This document shows, one piece after another, positions 33,341-45,448 of a DNA stretch of 64,000 nt. Both the position numbers and the translations under genes were made by a program. The stretch's first letter is position 1; each line of letters opens with the position of its first letter. Origin of the DNA: Lathyrus oleraceus (taxonomy: Eukaryota; Streptophyta; Magnoliopsida; Fabales; Fabaceae). Under the pieces are notes generated by a model, which worked only from the letters and a program-made list of their open reading frames with translations, had not been told where the DNA came from and did no database searches. The stretch covers positions 224,952,539 through 225,016,538 of the forward strand of contig NC_066581.1 in NCBI RefSeq assembly GCF_024323335.1, written 5' to 3'.

Positions 33341-33580
33341 TTTTCTTTGTTTATTCATGCATATCCAAGTCTTATGTTCCGCCAGGGCGTAATGACTCAT
33401 TGTAGGGCTCATCTATGTGACACTTGCATTTTTTATCATAAATAAAGGACGTCTTTTTGCATTCAAATATTTCGTTCCCTGTCTTTCTATTTTTGCAGTT
33501 TTTCAAAAAAAAATGGCAATGTTTTATTTAGTTTCCACTTTTTTTTTCACACTCATAAGCACATACTATCACTCATGCAG
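33341..33580 (+). other. Gag-pol spacer with splice-acceptor-like tracts
   Basis: About 240 bp with stops in the pol frame early on. Two pyrimidine tracts end in CAG: TTTTTGCAG at about 33490-33499 and CTCATGCAG at 33572-33580, right before the recognisable pol sequence. Ogre elements are known to carry an intron between their protease and RT regions. The spacer is clearly related to 47487-47740 in element B. A matching donor was not identified. Confidence 0.55.
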
Positions 33581-36500
33581 ATGCACATCATCGGATCCTA
33601 TTGATAACGGTTCTGCTATGGCTCGCTTCGACTTTGAAAATCCAATCTTTCAAGCTGAAGAAGAGGGTGATGAAGACTGTGAACTCCCTGAAGAACTTAC
33701 CAGGTTATTAAAACAAGAGGAAAGGGTCATTCAACCACATCAAGAGTCTGTTGAAGTGATTAATCTCGGCACCGAGGACACCAAGAGAGAAATTAAGATA
33801 GGGGCTGCTTTGGAAGACAATGTGAAGAAGGGGTTAATTGAATTGCTGCAAGAGTATGTTGACATCTTCGCTTGGTCTTATCAGGACATGCCAGGGCTTG
33901 ACACAGACATCGTGGTACATCGCTTGCCGCTCAAAGAAGGTTGTCCTCCGGTAAAGCAGAAGCTCAAAAGAACAAGACCAGAGATGGTTGTCAAGATAAA
34001 GGAAGAAGTGCAAAAACAGTTGGATGCAGGGTTTCTAGCAGTCACAAATTATCTGCCATGGGTTGCAAATATCGTTCCGGTACCTAAGAAGGATGGAAAG
34101 GTACAAATGTGTGTTGACTACCGGGATCTGAACAGGGCTAGTCCTAAAGATGATTTCCCCTTACCTCACATTGACGTTTTGGTGGATAACACGGCTTAGT
34201 TCTCGGTATTCTCCTTCATGGATGGCTTTTCTGGCTATAATCAAATTAAGATGGCACCAGAAGACATGGAGAAGACAACATTCATAACCCCATGGGGCAC
34301 CTTCTGTTACAAGGTGATGCCGTTTGGTCTGAAAAATGCCAGAGCAACATATCAGTGAGCGATGGTGACTCTGTTCCATGATATGATTCATCATGAAATC
34401 GAGGTTTATGTTGATGATATGATTACCAAATCTCAGACAGAAGAAGAACAATTGGTGAATTTGCAGAAACTGTTTGAGCGTTTGAGGAAATTCAAGCTGA
34501 GGCTTAATCCGAACAAGTGTACTTTTGGGGTGAGATCTAGAAAACTACTGGGTTTTGTTGTTAGCGGAAAAGGGATTGGGGTGGATCCGGCCAAAGTGAA
34601 AGCGATACAGGAAATTCCTGAGCCAAGAACAGAGAAACAAGTCAGTGGTTTCTTAGGGAGGTTGAACTACATTGCAAGGTTCATCTCTCACCTAACAGCC
34701 ACGTGTGAGCCAATATTCAAATTGTTGAGAAAAGATCAGGCTATCAGGTGGAATGATGATTGTCAAAGGGCGTTCGAGAAGATAAAAGAGTATTTGCAAA
34801 GTCCTCCTATCCTTGTGCCTCCGGTCCCAGGGAGACCGCTGATTATGTATTTGACAGTACTAGACAATTCCATGGGTTGTGTTCTCGGTCAACACGACGA
34901 GACAGGTAGGAAAGAGCATGCCATCTACTACCTGAGTAAGAAATTCACAGATTGCGAGTCGAGATACTCAATGCTTGAAAAAACATGTTGTGCACTTGCA
35001 TGGGCTGCTAAGCGATTGAGACAATACATGCTGTCTCACACAACCTTACTAATCTCCAAAATGGATCCAGTCAAGTATATATTTGAGAAGCCAGGTCTCA
35101 CCGGAAGAGTTGCTCGTTGGCAAATGGTACTGACAGAGTACGACATCCAGTATACTTCCCAGAAATCCATCAAGGGGAGTATTCTGTCAGACTATCTTGC
35201 TCAACAGCCGGTTGAAGATTATGAGCCGATGAAGTTTGATTTTCCAGATGAAGACATCATGTTCCTCAAGATGAAGGACTGTGAAGAGCCAATTGTTGAA
35301 GAGGGACCTGATCCAGACGAAAAGTGGACTTTAATGTTTGATGGGGCCGTCAACGCCAGAGGAAGTGGAATTGGTGCTGTCATTACAACTCCGAAAGGTG
35401 CCCACATGCCTTTCACCGCTCGTCTGACTTTCGAGTGCACCAATAATGAAGCTGAGTATGAAGCCTGTATCTTGGGTATTGAGCAAGCCATTGATTTGAG
35501 AATCAAGACTTTGGACATCTTCGGAGATTCAACTCTGGTAATCAATCAAGTGAATGGTGATTGGAACACTCTCCAGCCTACTCTGGTCCCCTACAGAGAT
35601 TACACAAGAAGACTGTTGACTTTCTTCATAACAGTAAAGTTGTACCATATACCTCGTGATGAGAACCAGATGGCAGATGCTCTTGCTACTCTATCCTCCA
35701 TGATCACGGTGATCCGTTGGAACCATGCTCCCAAGATCGACGTGATGCGCCTTGATAGGGCCGCGTACGTGTTTGCTGCTGAACTGGTAGTTGATGACAA
35801 GCTCTGGTATCACGACATCAAGTGCTTTCTGAAGAATCAAGAGTACCCTGCAGGGGCATCCAACAATGATAGAAAGACTTTGAGAAGATTGGCAGGCAGT
35901 TTCTTCTTGAACAAAGACGATGTTCTGTATAAGAGGAACTTCGACATGGTTTTGCTCAGATGCGTGGACAGACATGAAGCAGACATGTTAATGCAGGAAG
36001 TTCATGAAGGCTCCTGCGGTACTCATGTCGGCGGACATGCAATGGCTAAAAAATTGTTGAGAGCAGGTTATTACTGGATGACCATGGAATCTGATTGTTT
36101 CAAATATGCTCGGAAGTGCCATAAATGCCAGATTTATGCTGATAAGGTGCATGTGCCGCCAAATCCTTTGAATGTGATGTCTTCGCCGTGGCCTTTCGCT
36201 ATGTGGGGCATCGATATGATTGGAAAGATTGAGCCGACCGCTTCCAATGGGCATCGCTTCATCCTTGTTGCCATCGACTATTTCACCAAGTGGGTCGAAG
36301 TAGCGTCATTTGCGAAGGTCACCAGACATGTGGTTGCCCGATTCATCAAGAAAGAAATCATTTGTCGCTATGGGATTCCCGAAAGAATCATTACTGATAA
36401 TGGTTCTAATCTCAACAACAAAATGATGAAGGAGTTGTGCCAGAACTTCAACATTCAGCATCACAATTCTTCCCCTTACCGCCCTAAGATGAACGGTGTT

Positions 36501-37055
36501 GTTGAAGCGGCAAATAAGAACATAAAGAAGATTGTGCAGAAGATGGTCGTTACGTACAGAGATTGGAATGAGATGCTACCCTTCGCCTTGCATGGGTATC
36601 GTAATTCAGTACGTACATCGACCGGGGCAACCCCTTACTCCCTTGTGTATGGTATGGAAGCAGTCCTACCTATTGAAGTGGAGATTCCTTATCTAAGAGT
36701 CCTGTTGGATGTCAAGTTAGACGAAGCTGAATGGATTCGGACAAGGTTCAATGAGTTGAGTCTTATCGAAGAGAAGTGAATGGCAGCCATTTGTCATGGG
36801 AAGTTGTATCAAAGTCGGATGAAGAGAGCCTTTGATCAGAAAGTGCATCCTCGATGCTTCCAGGTCGGAGATTTGGTGTTGAAAAGGATCCTTCCTCCTC
36901 AGACAGATCACAGGGGCAAGTGGACTCCTAACTATGATGGACCGTATATTGTCACCAAGGTTTTTGATGGTGGGGCCTTAATGCTTGCAACGATGGATGG
37001 TGAAAACTTCACTTCCCCGGTGAACTCAGACGCAGTTAAAAAATACTTCGCATGA
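33581..37055 (+). pseudogene. Element A pol: RT, two RNase H domains, integrase (three stops)
   Basis: One frame throughout, broken by TAG at 34197-34199, TGA at 34356-34358 and TGA at 36777-36779. RT: KQKLKRTRPEM, VPVPKKDGKVQMCVDYRDLN, SFMDGFSGYNQIKM, YVDDM at about 34407, LGFV and GFLGRLNYIARF. A first RNase H-like part (ILVPPVPGRPLIMYL, AIYYLSKKFTD) is followed by a second RNase H with MFDGAVN, NNEAEYEACI and a DENQMADALATL end. Integrase: HHCC zinc finger ending CHKCQ, then GIDMIG, TDNGS and the E of VVEAANKN (DD35E). The C-terminus ends in PVNSDAVKKYFA. Related elements have Gln or Arg codons at the stops, so each is one C-to-T change away. Confidence 0.92.
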
Positions 37056-37065
37056 AATAGACCCG

Positions 37066-37254
37066 CTGGACAATAAAAAGAGTAGTCCAGGCAAAAATGG
37101 GCATCCCGGCGAACCAAGATAATGAAAAAGGTTCGGGAAAAAATTAGGGATTAAAAGTGAAAAGATTGTACACCCGGTAAGTTGAAAACCTGAAAAGGCA
37201 ACTTAGGCAAAAATGGGTATCGTGGTGGACTGAAAACCCGAAAAGGGCGATCCA
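37066..37254 (+). other. Four-hairpin module after pol (element A)
   Basis: Starting 11 bases after the pol stop: H1 37066-37090 (CTGGAC/GTCCAG), H2 37110-37135 (CGAACC/GGTTCG), H3 37179-37204 (AAGTTG/CAACTT with an inner CCT-GAAA-AGG), H4 37226-37254 (TGGA/TCCA with inner CCC/GGG). H1 and H3 are each followed by GGCAAAAATGGG, H2 and H4 by a G-run and TTAGGGATT, so the module is two tandem copies of a double hairpin. The same four occur in element B. Function unknown. Confidence 0.65.
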
Positions 37255-38640
37255 GGCAAAAGTTAGGGATTAAGCGAATGACTGCGTTCTGAGTAGTTCT
37301 GAATCTCATCTCGTGTCAATGACTGGAAACTTTTTAAGGATAGGAAACAGTCCAATCACTCTTTTCAGAAAGCTGATCATCTAGAGGATCTTGAAGACGA
37401 TCAAGTCATAGCAGAATTGGAACCCAATAGAAATCCATTTCACATTGCCATTAGATTAATGTCTGTTTTTATCTGTTGTGCAATTACCTCTTTCCAGGGA
37501 TTGCTTCCTGATGTAAATGCCTATTCAGAGGCCGTTCAATCAATAAAATCATGTTATTCAGTATATCTCTGTTTTCATTTTCATTTTTCTGTTTTGTTTG
37601 CAAAAATGACGTCCGAATTTTTTGATAAACATTGCATCATGACACATAAGAGCTTTACAGGTACATGCTTAATAAACATTTAAAATTGCTGTAAATTTTA
37701 AGTGCTTTGGATCGTCTATTCAGAACAGGTACCCTCGGGGCATTTCCTTAAAATCTCCTGCAGATGATCGTGAATGTTTTCCCCCAACAGACGAATTCGG
37801 TATCTTATCCCTGCAGAGCTGATCAGAGCGTTGGATTCTTCAATCCCCAACAGGTTCTCACCACTGTACCTCCCCCAAGCGGTGGTTTCATATTATACAC
37901 TCCCCAGTAGAGTTGACAGTGTCAGACTATATACCCCCAGCGGAGTTGACAGTGTCAGGCTGTATCTTCCCAGCAGAAGCGGCTGCTCCTCAGAGTTCGA
38001 GGCCAGATTGATAATCTCAATGCCAGATCCATGGTTTCTTTCCTTGAAACAGAACCTCGGTACCGTATCGGTGTTTGCTTCCCCTGCTGAGTCATCTCTC
38101 GCAGATCGTGGTTGCTAGAACCACTATCGCTTTCCCCAACAGCAGGTTTTCAGTGTCGTTCTCTCCCCAGTCAGAATCTCGGTATTTCATCATTGCTACA
38201 ACACCGTGTGGCGGGTCATTTCCCCACAGAATTCTTTGCACTGTGCATCTCCAGCAGCCTTGCCAGGGTCCAAAAGATGGTGATCATTTCCCTAGCAGAT
38301 CCCCTCGCCTCAGCTTGGCATTCTACCCAGCATTTCCCATCCCTGCATGTGGAATCATATTGCATTGCATCCTCCCAAATCGCGTAGCATTTCCATTTTC
38401 ATGGAGCATTACGCCATTGAAAAATTCAAACATACGCATGTAAGCATAAAACATTCTCGGTATCCCAAGTGATAAGCCAGAAGTTGTTTCCAGTATTCAG
38501 ACTGAAGAGTGTTCACGACATACCTTTGTTATCCCCAGCAAGTGTCATTGGCCCATGCGCCGCCTCTATTATCGTTCCCTATTTCTACCGATGCTGACAG
38601 GCATGAAGTTTCCGGTATTCAGACCGAAGTGACGTTCAGG
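37255..38640 (+). other. Element A 3' untranslated region, CCCCAGCAG-type repeats
   Basis: No supported coding region. From about 37775 to 38330 the sequence is punctuated by CCCCAACAG, CCCCAGCGG, CCCAGCAG and similar words every 30-60 bases. Element B has the same kind of sequence at 50870-51580. Confidence 0.6.
38382..38414 (+). other. Conserved 33-nt stem-loop (element A)
   Basis: Outer pairing GCGTA/TACGC and inner pairing CCAT/ATGG around a TTTC loop. The two 14-15-base arms are identical to those in element B at 51646-51678, where only the loop differs (AATT). The sequence around it has drifted far. Confidence 0.6.
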
Positions 38641-38912
38641 CCAGTTTTCCGATGTTCAGATCGAAGAAGTTTCCGACGTTCAGGTCGATGCAACTTGTGG
38701 TGTTCAAGCCAGTTTTCCGATGTTCAGATCGAAGAAGTTTCCGACGTTCAGGTCGATGCAACTTGTGGCATTCAGGCCAATTTTCTGACGTTCAGATCGA
38801 AGAAGTTTCCGACGTTCAGGTCGATACAACTTGTGGCATTCAGGCCAATTTTCCGATGTTCAGATCGAAGAAGTTTCCGACGTTCAGGTCGACGCAACTT
38901 GTGGCATTCAGG
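38641..38912 (+). repeat. 68-bp tandem repeat, four copies
   Basis: Exactly four units of 68 bp, each starting CCA(G/A)TTTTC and containing GATGTTCAGATCGAAG and GACGTTCAGGTCGA. Partial copies of the GTTCAGA-CGA words continue to about 39080. The array is open in several frames, which produces meaningless Ser/Arg-rich reading frames. Confidence 0.9.
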
Positions 38913-39252
38913 CCAGCCTCTCGGTGTTCAGACCGATATTAATAATCTCATATCTTCCGATGTTCAGATCGAAGTCATTTCTAGTATTCAGACTGATGAG
39001 CGGCATTCAGGCCATGGTTATTTCTGTGTTACCATTTATTTTGGTATCCAGGTTAACATTCTTTTTCGGTATTCAGACTGACTCTCACCGTACCAGACGG
39101 ATTCTTCTTTCAAGACCACCTCTTTGCCGATTCTGACAGGCATTGTTACTTCACTTCACTTCAGTGCAAATTTTCGGGCTTTTATTGTATTCAATCCCTT
39201 GATATCTCGAAAGCACGAAAGCCGCTGCTATCTTCTTTCCAGGTCTCCAGTT
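38913..39252 (+). other. End of element A 3' untranslated region
   Basis: Degenerate GTATTCAGAC/GTTCAGACC words, then unique sequence. A TACCATTTATTTTGGTATCCAG segment (39030-39051) is also found in element B (53525-53546) and can form a short hairpin TACCA/TGGTA. Confidence 0.5.
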
Positions 39253-39269
39253 GATTGAATAGGGGCAGC
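39253..39269 (+). other. Polypurine tract of element A
   Basis: GATTGAATAGGGGCAGC directly before the 3' LTR. The identical string precedes the 3' LTR of element B at 53702-53718. Confidence 0.8.
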
Positions 39270-40372
39270 TGTAATACCCCAAAATTTACCCTTCATTTTT
39301 CTTGGAAGCATACGCTTTACACCTCATGCATGCATTCATTTTTAGGTCATTTAGCATTTGCATTTCATCATGGCAATCGGAATCGGATCCAAGAAGCTTG
39401 AACATCATCTAGGACACTTTGTGGGCTCTATTTAGATGATCAGTCAACGCAAGGGAAAGACTTTAGTTACTTCCAACAGGGGTCTATTCGTCAGTCAAAA
39501 CGTTAATCTTGAAGGAGCAGAGGTTTGTTCATGAGCTGTCATGCTCGCTAGGCGAAGCCCACGTGTTCTGAAAAAAAATAAAAAATAAAAAAAAATAAAA
39601 TAAAATAAATAAATAAATAAATAAAAGAAAAAATCTTGGACTTTGACCTCTCTCATTTGAGCCTACAGGTCCACAAAAATCAGGTTATAAATTCAGAGTT
39701 TCAGTGAAACAAAAGGCCATTTTATTCCTATTACCCTGTCTGGGAAAAAGATAGTGAGAGAAGAACCCTGGGGAAAAAGATAGTGAGAGAAGAGTTAACA
39801 GAGTTCAGAGCAACCTCCAGGCAACTCTGAAAGGTTCATTCTGACTCACAAACTTTCAGCTCAAGCAAACCCTAACATTGGTTTGCAAATCCAGTCGTGC
39901 CATTTGATTTCAACCGATCTCTCCAATCAGGTTTGCCCTTATTCCCATTACCTTTGTGCTTTGAAGTTGAATACTCTGAATGTTTGAGGTATGATGGATG
40001 AATTTCATTAGGTTTTTGCCCACAGGTTCATAATTATGTATGAATGTATAAATAATGCCTTGAATGCTTAATCGTTTAATTTCTGAAGTGTATGCCACAG
40101 GGTTTGAGGTTTCTGAAACCATACTGTTATCCATGAAAAACCATATTGTTTTGCTCTAATCTGACTTACGTTTGTCATAGCATATTTTCTCCTAATCCTT
40201 ATCTTGTTTCACTAACCCTTTTGTTGAGTTTTTGTGAAGGCTCACATGACTTTTGCAGGGATAGCTCGCTGGATATTCCACTTTGCTTGTGGGATACCAT
40301 TTGGGAGATTTATTCTGATTGCCTTGTTGGCACATTTACTTTATACATGTTTGTTTTGTATGTGTTCGTATC
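39270..40372 (+). repeat. 3' LTR of element A, left part
   Basis: The first ~1,100 bases of the LTR, matching 29485-30563 (about 2% different) with a longer A/T microsatellite at 39569-39628. Cut by element B after GTATC. Confidence 0.93.
40368..40372. repeat. Target-site duplication GTATC, left copy (element B)
   Basis: GTATC directly before LTR B at 40373 equals GTATC directly after it at 58792-58796. The uninterrupted 5' LTR of A has GTATC once at the matching place (about 30559-30563). Confidence 0.95.
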
Positions 40373-41779
40373 TGTAACACCCCAAAATTTGCCCTCCTCT
40401 CTTGGGACTAGCATTAACATATTGCATACATTTTTAGGTCATTAGGCATTGCATATTGCATATCATGTGGTTACATTGTGCAAGTCATTCTCCCAAGTCT
40501 TGATCAGAAGATGAGGAAGTCAAAGTGCAAGCCTAGGGTTTATTGATTGATCATGGGCCATCTGAGGATTGGACTGTGAATTAGGGTTTCATGATTCTCA
40601 ATGGATATTGGTCTTCATCTTGATTGAAGTGATACATCATCATCATCATGGTTGGATGTCATCAGGAGATGGAAGAAGATTCCTTGAGATTAGGGTTTTG
40701 ACCACTGGTCAACCCTAATCAGTTGCATTGGGCCAATCAGGGCATAATCAGGAGATGGGGTTCATGTTGGTTATGGGGTTCATTTTGTGATTATATTGTG
40801 CTTGTTGAGGCTAGGGTATCACCCTTGAGCCATTTCAGTTGAAGATTGGAGCTTAACTTGATCTATGCATGGCCAAATTCATCTATCAGATGAAAAGTCA
40901 ACTGTGGTCAACTGTACATGATCTGATGGATTTGGAGGTGAAAATGAGTTGGATACATTTCATTCATGTTGGAACAAGTGTTAAATGACATCTCAAAGCT
41001 TAAAAGGAAGAAAATCAAGTCAGGACAAAAACTGCCAAAAATAGAAAGTGACTTGTGACTGAAGTTTCCAAAAATGGAAAGTTTTGGACCTCAAAGCCAC
41101 GTGTCTAAGGAAGCTTCAAATTAAAATTTGTTCAACATGAAAGTTGTAGATTTTGTTCTCACCTTTCCAAAAAGTCCAAGAACTTGAAAATCCAATGTAT
41201 GGTTGGAAAGTTATGGCTCAGTGAAATTCAAAAATGACCCGTAATCAGGAGGCCATAATTTCCACATACTTTGTCCAAATTGCAAGTTCTTTATATGCGC
41301 AAACTCCATTTGACATGTACTTTGAAGGTGCATCATTGGATTTGTTCAAAAATGGCCAAGGCAAAAAGTCACTTTTCAACTGGACAGCTGAATTGGACCA
41401 GGGGCAAAATGGTCCAAATGTCAAAATAATTGGAATTTTGAGATGGGACTTTTTGCTACACCTCATAAATGGCATTTTAAACTTGTTGGAATCATCATTT
41501 CATGGCTAAAGCATATGGTATGAGATTTGGCTTGAAAAGTGAAAGTGCTAAAAATGGACAAATGGTATCACATAGTGAAATTGAGCATTACACATCCAAT
41601 GAGCATGAGGAAAGTTTCTACAGCTCACATGTGATAATTGAAAGGTGTATGTGCTGTCAAAACAGGTGGCACTAGCTGGCATAGTGAAATTCCATTTTTA
41701 CCCCTCATTTGGAAATTACACTTTCATTAACAAATCCATTTTTGCTAATTAACTTGATTAGAGTTGGATTAAGCTATCA

Positions 41780-41787
41780 TATATAAA
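41780..41787 (+). promoter_or_regulatory. TATA box of LTR B
   Basis: TATATAAA in a CATATATAAACATAAACAC context. Transcription would start near 41815. The same site is at 55126-55133 in the 3' LTR. Confidence 0.65.
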
Positions 41788-44737
41788 CATAAACACTCTC
41801 TAATCATAACAGAAAATCACTTTTACCAAGATTGGATCTAAAACTTTCCAAATTCTCAAGTTTTCTCTCAAAATCTCAAGAACACCATAAACACAAAACT
41901 TCATCAAACTTCATCGAATCTCAACCAATTTTCGAATTTCTTTTTGGATTGATCTTGTTTCATCCTCTTCACCAACTGTTTTCGGTTATTGGAGCATAAA
42001 GAGCCATGAACACGACTGTCCAAGTGAAGCATCATCAATGGTGAATTGTGATTTGGCGCGGTAGAAGCGATTTCCATCGAATCTAAGCTTTGCATCCTAC
42101 TTCCACAAGCCTATGCTTCATCTGTTTCATTAAATTGAGCGCAAAGATCACCAAGAACAGCGCTGCACTTCAGGTATTCCAAAAACTCGAATGTCGCGGT
42201 TTTCCAAATTGTTGTATGCTTTTTGTAGCTTGTTTCGTGTAGATTTCAACGATGCTTCTGGTTTGTGAAACGGATTAGTGTAGAGAAAGTTATGTTAACT
42301 CGAAGCTTTGAATGCAAAACTTAAAACGCTCGATCCGGAATATTTAGGAAGAATTAATTGAAATCAAGTTCATATTCATACTCCACGCGGTGAGACGATT
42401 CCAACGCATATCCATTTGTGGATTTTGGTTGAGGTTTGATTGAAACCGGTTTTGAGATGGTGGAGTAGGTACCGCGCGAAGAAGACGATATTTTCTGTCA
42501 TTTTCACTGTTTGATCTTCATTTTGGTTTGAAAATTCGAATTTAGTGTTTCCCGCTGGCGCCAAACATAATTTACGGAAATGCCATTGTGACTTTAATTA
42601 ATTTTGTTTAATTATTTTAAATTTGATAACACCTTGAAAAATTCACCAAAAATAGTAAAAAAATCAGAAAATTGTGAGGATTTTTTCTTTGACTTTGTTG
42701 ACTTGTGTAGGATTTTTTTGACCTATTGGTCAAAGTTGTGCATGGCAAAAATTGTATTTGGCTTAGGCTTGTTTCACATGTATCCATTTTTGACACCTTT
42801 TACCATTTTAATTGTGAAATGCTCATAGTGTTAAATAAATTCTTGAAAATTTTTGTGATGATTGTGGACTCATTGATGCTCATTTACATGTAAATTTCAT
42901 GCATTTTTGATACCTGGTCAATGAGCAGCAAATTCTGGAACTTAGGTGTGACAATTTGTGTCACACCTCATTATGTCAACTTGCTGAATTTAATTGGATG
43001 ACCTATACATGTTAGAATTGAATGAAATTTTGCAGGGTGAATTGTTGACATGTTAGGATGCTTTATGAATTTTTGTAGAATTTTTCACTGCATTTTCAAT
43101 TTGATCATGATTTTTCATTTCTGGTGATTGAATGTGCAAGCTCATGTGACCTAGGTTTGTAATTTTGATGTGAAATGCTCATGTTGTATTGTATGGCCAT
43201 AAAATTTGATATGCTTGTAATAGACACATTGTGTGACATCCCTGTTTTGGTCTCATCCATTTCTATTTTGTTTTCAATGAGATGTGAATTTTTGAAGTGG
43301 ATGTATACATTGATGTTGTGATTTGGAGCCTATTATTGTGTCTGTTTTTGTTGATTTTCATTAACATGGTTCCATTTGCCCAATTGAGCTCAAATTTGAC
43401 ATGGTAGACCTTGATTAGGTTCTGTTTAGGGGTAAATTATTTGAGAATTTTTGGATGTGTTTTGGTATGGATTTGAATGCAATAGTTCTGTTTGTATGCT
43501 TGGTGCTTCATTTGAACTAGTTTGCCTTGTTTTGTGCACAACATGAGCATGATGAATGATATAAACATGAGACCAATGGTGTTTGCTCTTGTTTGACATT
43601 AATTTGAGTTTGGTTGGTGAATACCTTGCTGTTTAGGAATTTTTTCTTGCTTTGGACCCTAGGCTTGGCCTAGTGGTCTAGTTGCTAATATTTGCTTGAT
43701 TTTTCAGGATCAAAGGCATAATGCACATGGAGAATGATCCAAATCAATTTTAAATGATGTGGTTTGATGTTTGTACACTAACATAACATTGTTTTGTAGG
43801 TGGTGAAGCTTAGGCTTGAGCTTTGAGCTTGCTTTATTGTGCATTGCTTTGTATAGTTTGATTGATTGAACACTTGCTGTTTGGTTTTGTCTGTCTGAGT
43901 ACTAACTGTGTTGGATTGTTTCCAGGTACTTTAGTTGCTCAGTTCCTTGTGAACTTTTGCTTTGCGTTGCTTAAGCAACTTGCATTGAGGTAGGTCCTCT
44001 TAACTTCATGTAGTCTGGAGACCCGGCTGTTACCGGGCCGGGCAAATAAATGTCTGAAGTCCTCCTTAAGAGGCAATGATTGTGGTTGTTTATTTTTAAG
44101 CCCAAGCAGGTGAAAGTCCTTTAAATAAGGCAATTGGTGGAAGGTAGGGGTATGCAGCCTACCCCCCACTATTCAGTTGAGTCTTCTCCTTGCTCCCATT
44201 ACATGGTTGTAGCATTGAGATCAAAAGCCCAAGATCCTGTGCAGTGCACATTGTGTCAGAGTCATCGAGTATAGAAGGGTCCCCCCATTCTGGACCCATG
44301 CTCATTTGTCAGAAGCTCTCCCTGGTTAGGGATAAGAGCTGTGAGGTCTGATCCTCACTTCATCCCATCATCTGCTTCACCTTAGCCTCGTAATGGCAAG
44401 GTTAAGAGCAAACACAGCCTGTACAGACGATTGCTTAGGCAGTCAAACCTGATTGATTGAGCCCCCTTGTTTGGCTATAGTGCGTGTTATGTGGATATCT
44501 GATTGACATGCTTGTTTGAGATACCTGTTCTCATTCGATGATATGTGATTGTATGCTTGTGTGCTAGCTTCTTTCCTGGTTAGGTTAGTTTGCTTATGCA
44601 AGTAGGATAGAAAACTGAACTTAGGGTAGACGATGCATGACAACATTAGGCTCGAGTCTCAGCTCCCTAGTTGTGTATCTTTCCCCGGTTTCTGGTTAGC
44701 AATTTAGTCCCTTTCAGGGGAACTACATCGCCCTGAT

Positions 44738-45125
44738 CCTCGTTCCAGACGAGGTATGTAGGCAGGTGGTCGGGCGAGACCACTCCGGGCAACCTTTTTC
44801 TTTTTTGCGTGTGTTTGTTTGTTTGTTTACTTGTTATCTGATTATGTGTTTTGGTTCGGATGCCGACGTAAGCCCAGTGATTGGCAGTCGGGCTCTCTGT
44901 TTGCCCCTTTGAGTGTGTTTTGGTTCGGATGCCGACGTAAGCCCAGTGATTGGCAGTCGGGCTCCACGTTTGCCCTTTTGAGTGTGTTTTGGTTCGGATG
45001 CCGACGTAATTCCATCCAGTGGTTGTCGGGCTCCATGTTTGCCACCCTTGCTTGTTTGTATGTTTTGTGTTGTTTGGCGTGCGTAAGCCGAACTACAGTG
45101 GCTCTGATTCTTGTTCCAGACAAGA
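44738..45125 (+). other. Two LTR hairpins (5' LTR of B)
   Basis: Hairpin 1 (44738-44754): CCTCGT-TCCAG-ACGAGG. Hairpin 2 (45109-45125): TCTTGT-TCCAG-ACAAGA. Compared with TCTCAT-TCCAG-ATGAGA in LTR A, three stem positions changed on both sides so that pairing is kept. Each is followed by (G/A)TATGTAGGC. Confidence 0.65.
44845..45051 (+). repeat. 69-bp tandem repeat, three copies, in LTR B
   Basis: Units start TGTGTTTTGGTTCGGATGCC at 44845, 44914 and 44983. The first two are nearly identical; the third differs in its middle. The repeat is also in the 3' LTR at 58191-58397. Confidence 0.88.
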
Positions 45126-45448
45126 TATGTAGGCCTAAGGTGCGATACCTTATCGAGCTCCCTTCTCTTAACCCCACCTGCGTTCCCCGTGTGTGTGTGT
45201 GATGTTTAGCAACCTTTTCTTTATTCTAGGACGTGGATCCCTAGGAGTACCTAGGACGTGAGGGGTGCTAATACCTTCCCCTTGCGTAACCGACTCCCGA
45301 ACCTTTTCTCTCTGGTCGCGAGACCATGTCTTTCCAGGTTTCTCTGAGCGTTTCCTTTCCCTATCTTGGGATAAATAACGTTTAGTGGCGGCTCTGTGTG
45401 TGTTTTATTTTGAGTCTCGCCGGTTGATTTTTCGCAGGATGCGACAGC

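Larger units (their letters stand above)
40373..45446 (+). repeat. 5' LTR of element B
   Basis: U3 of ~1.4 kb up to a TATA box (41780-41787), then a very long R/U5 of ~3.6 kb. It includes three 69-bp tandem units and two conserved hairpins. The last ~250 bp resemble LTR A. The open frames in it (for example 44819-45202) follow the tandem units and are not credible genes. Confidence 0.95.

Noticed and set aside
38509..39136. Overlapping Ser/Arg/Phe-rich open frames
   Set aside because: They follow the 68-bp tandem repeat, which carries no stops in several frames.
44819..45202. 127-codon frame (also at 58165-58548) with WFGCRR repeats
   Set aside because: It is a translation of the 69-bp repeat in LTR B; identical copies exist only because both LTRs are present.
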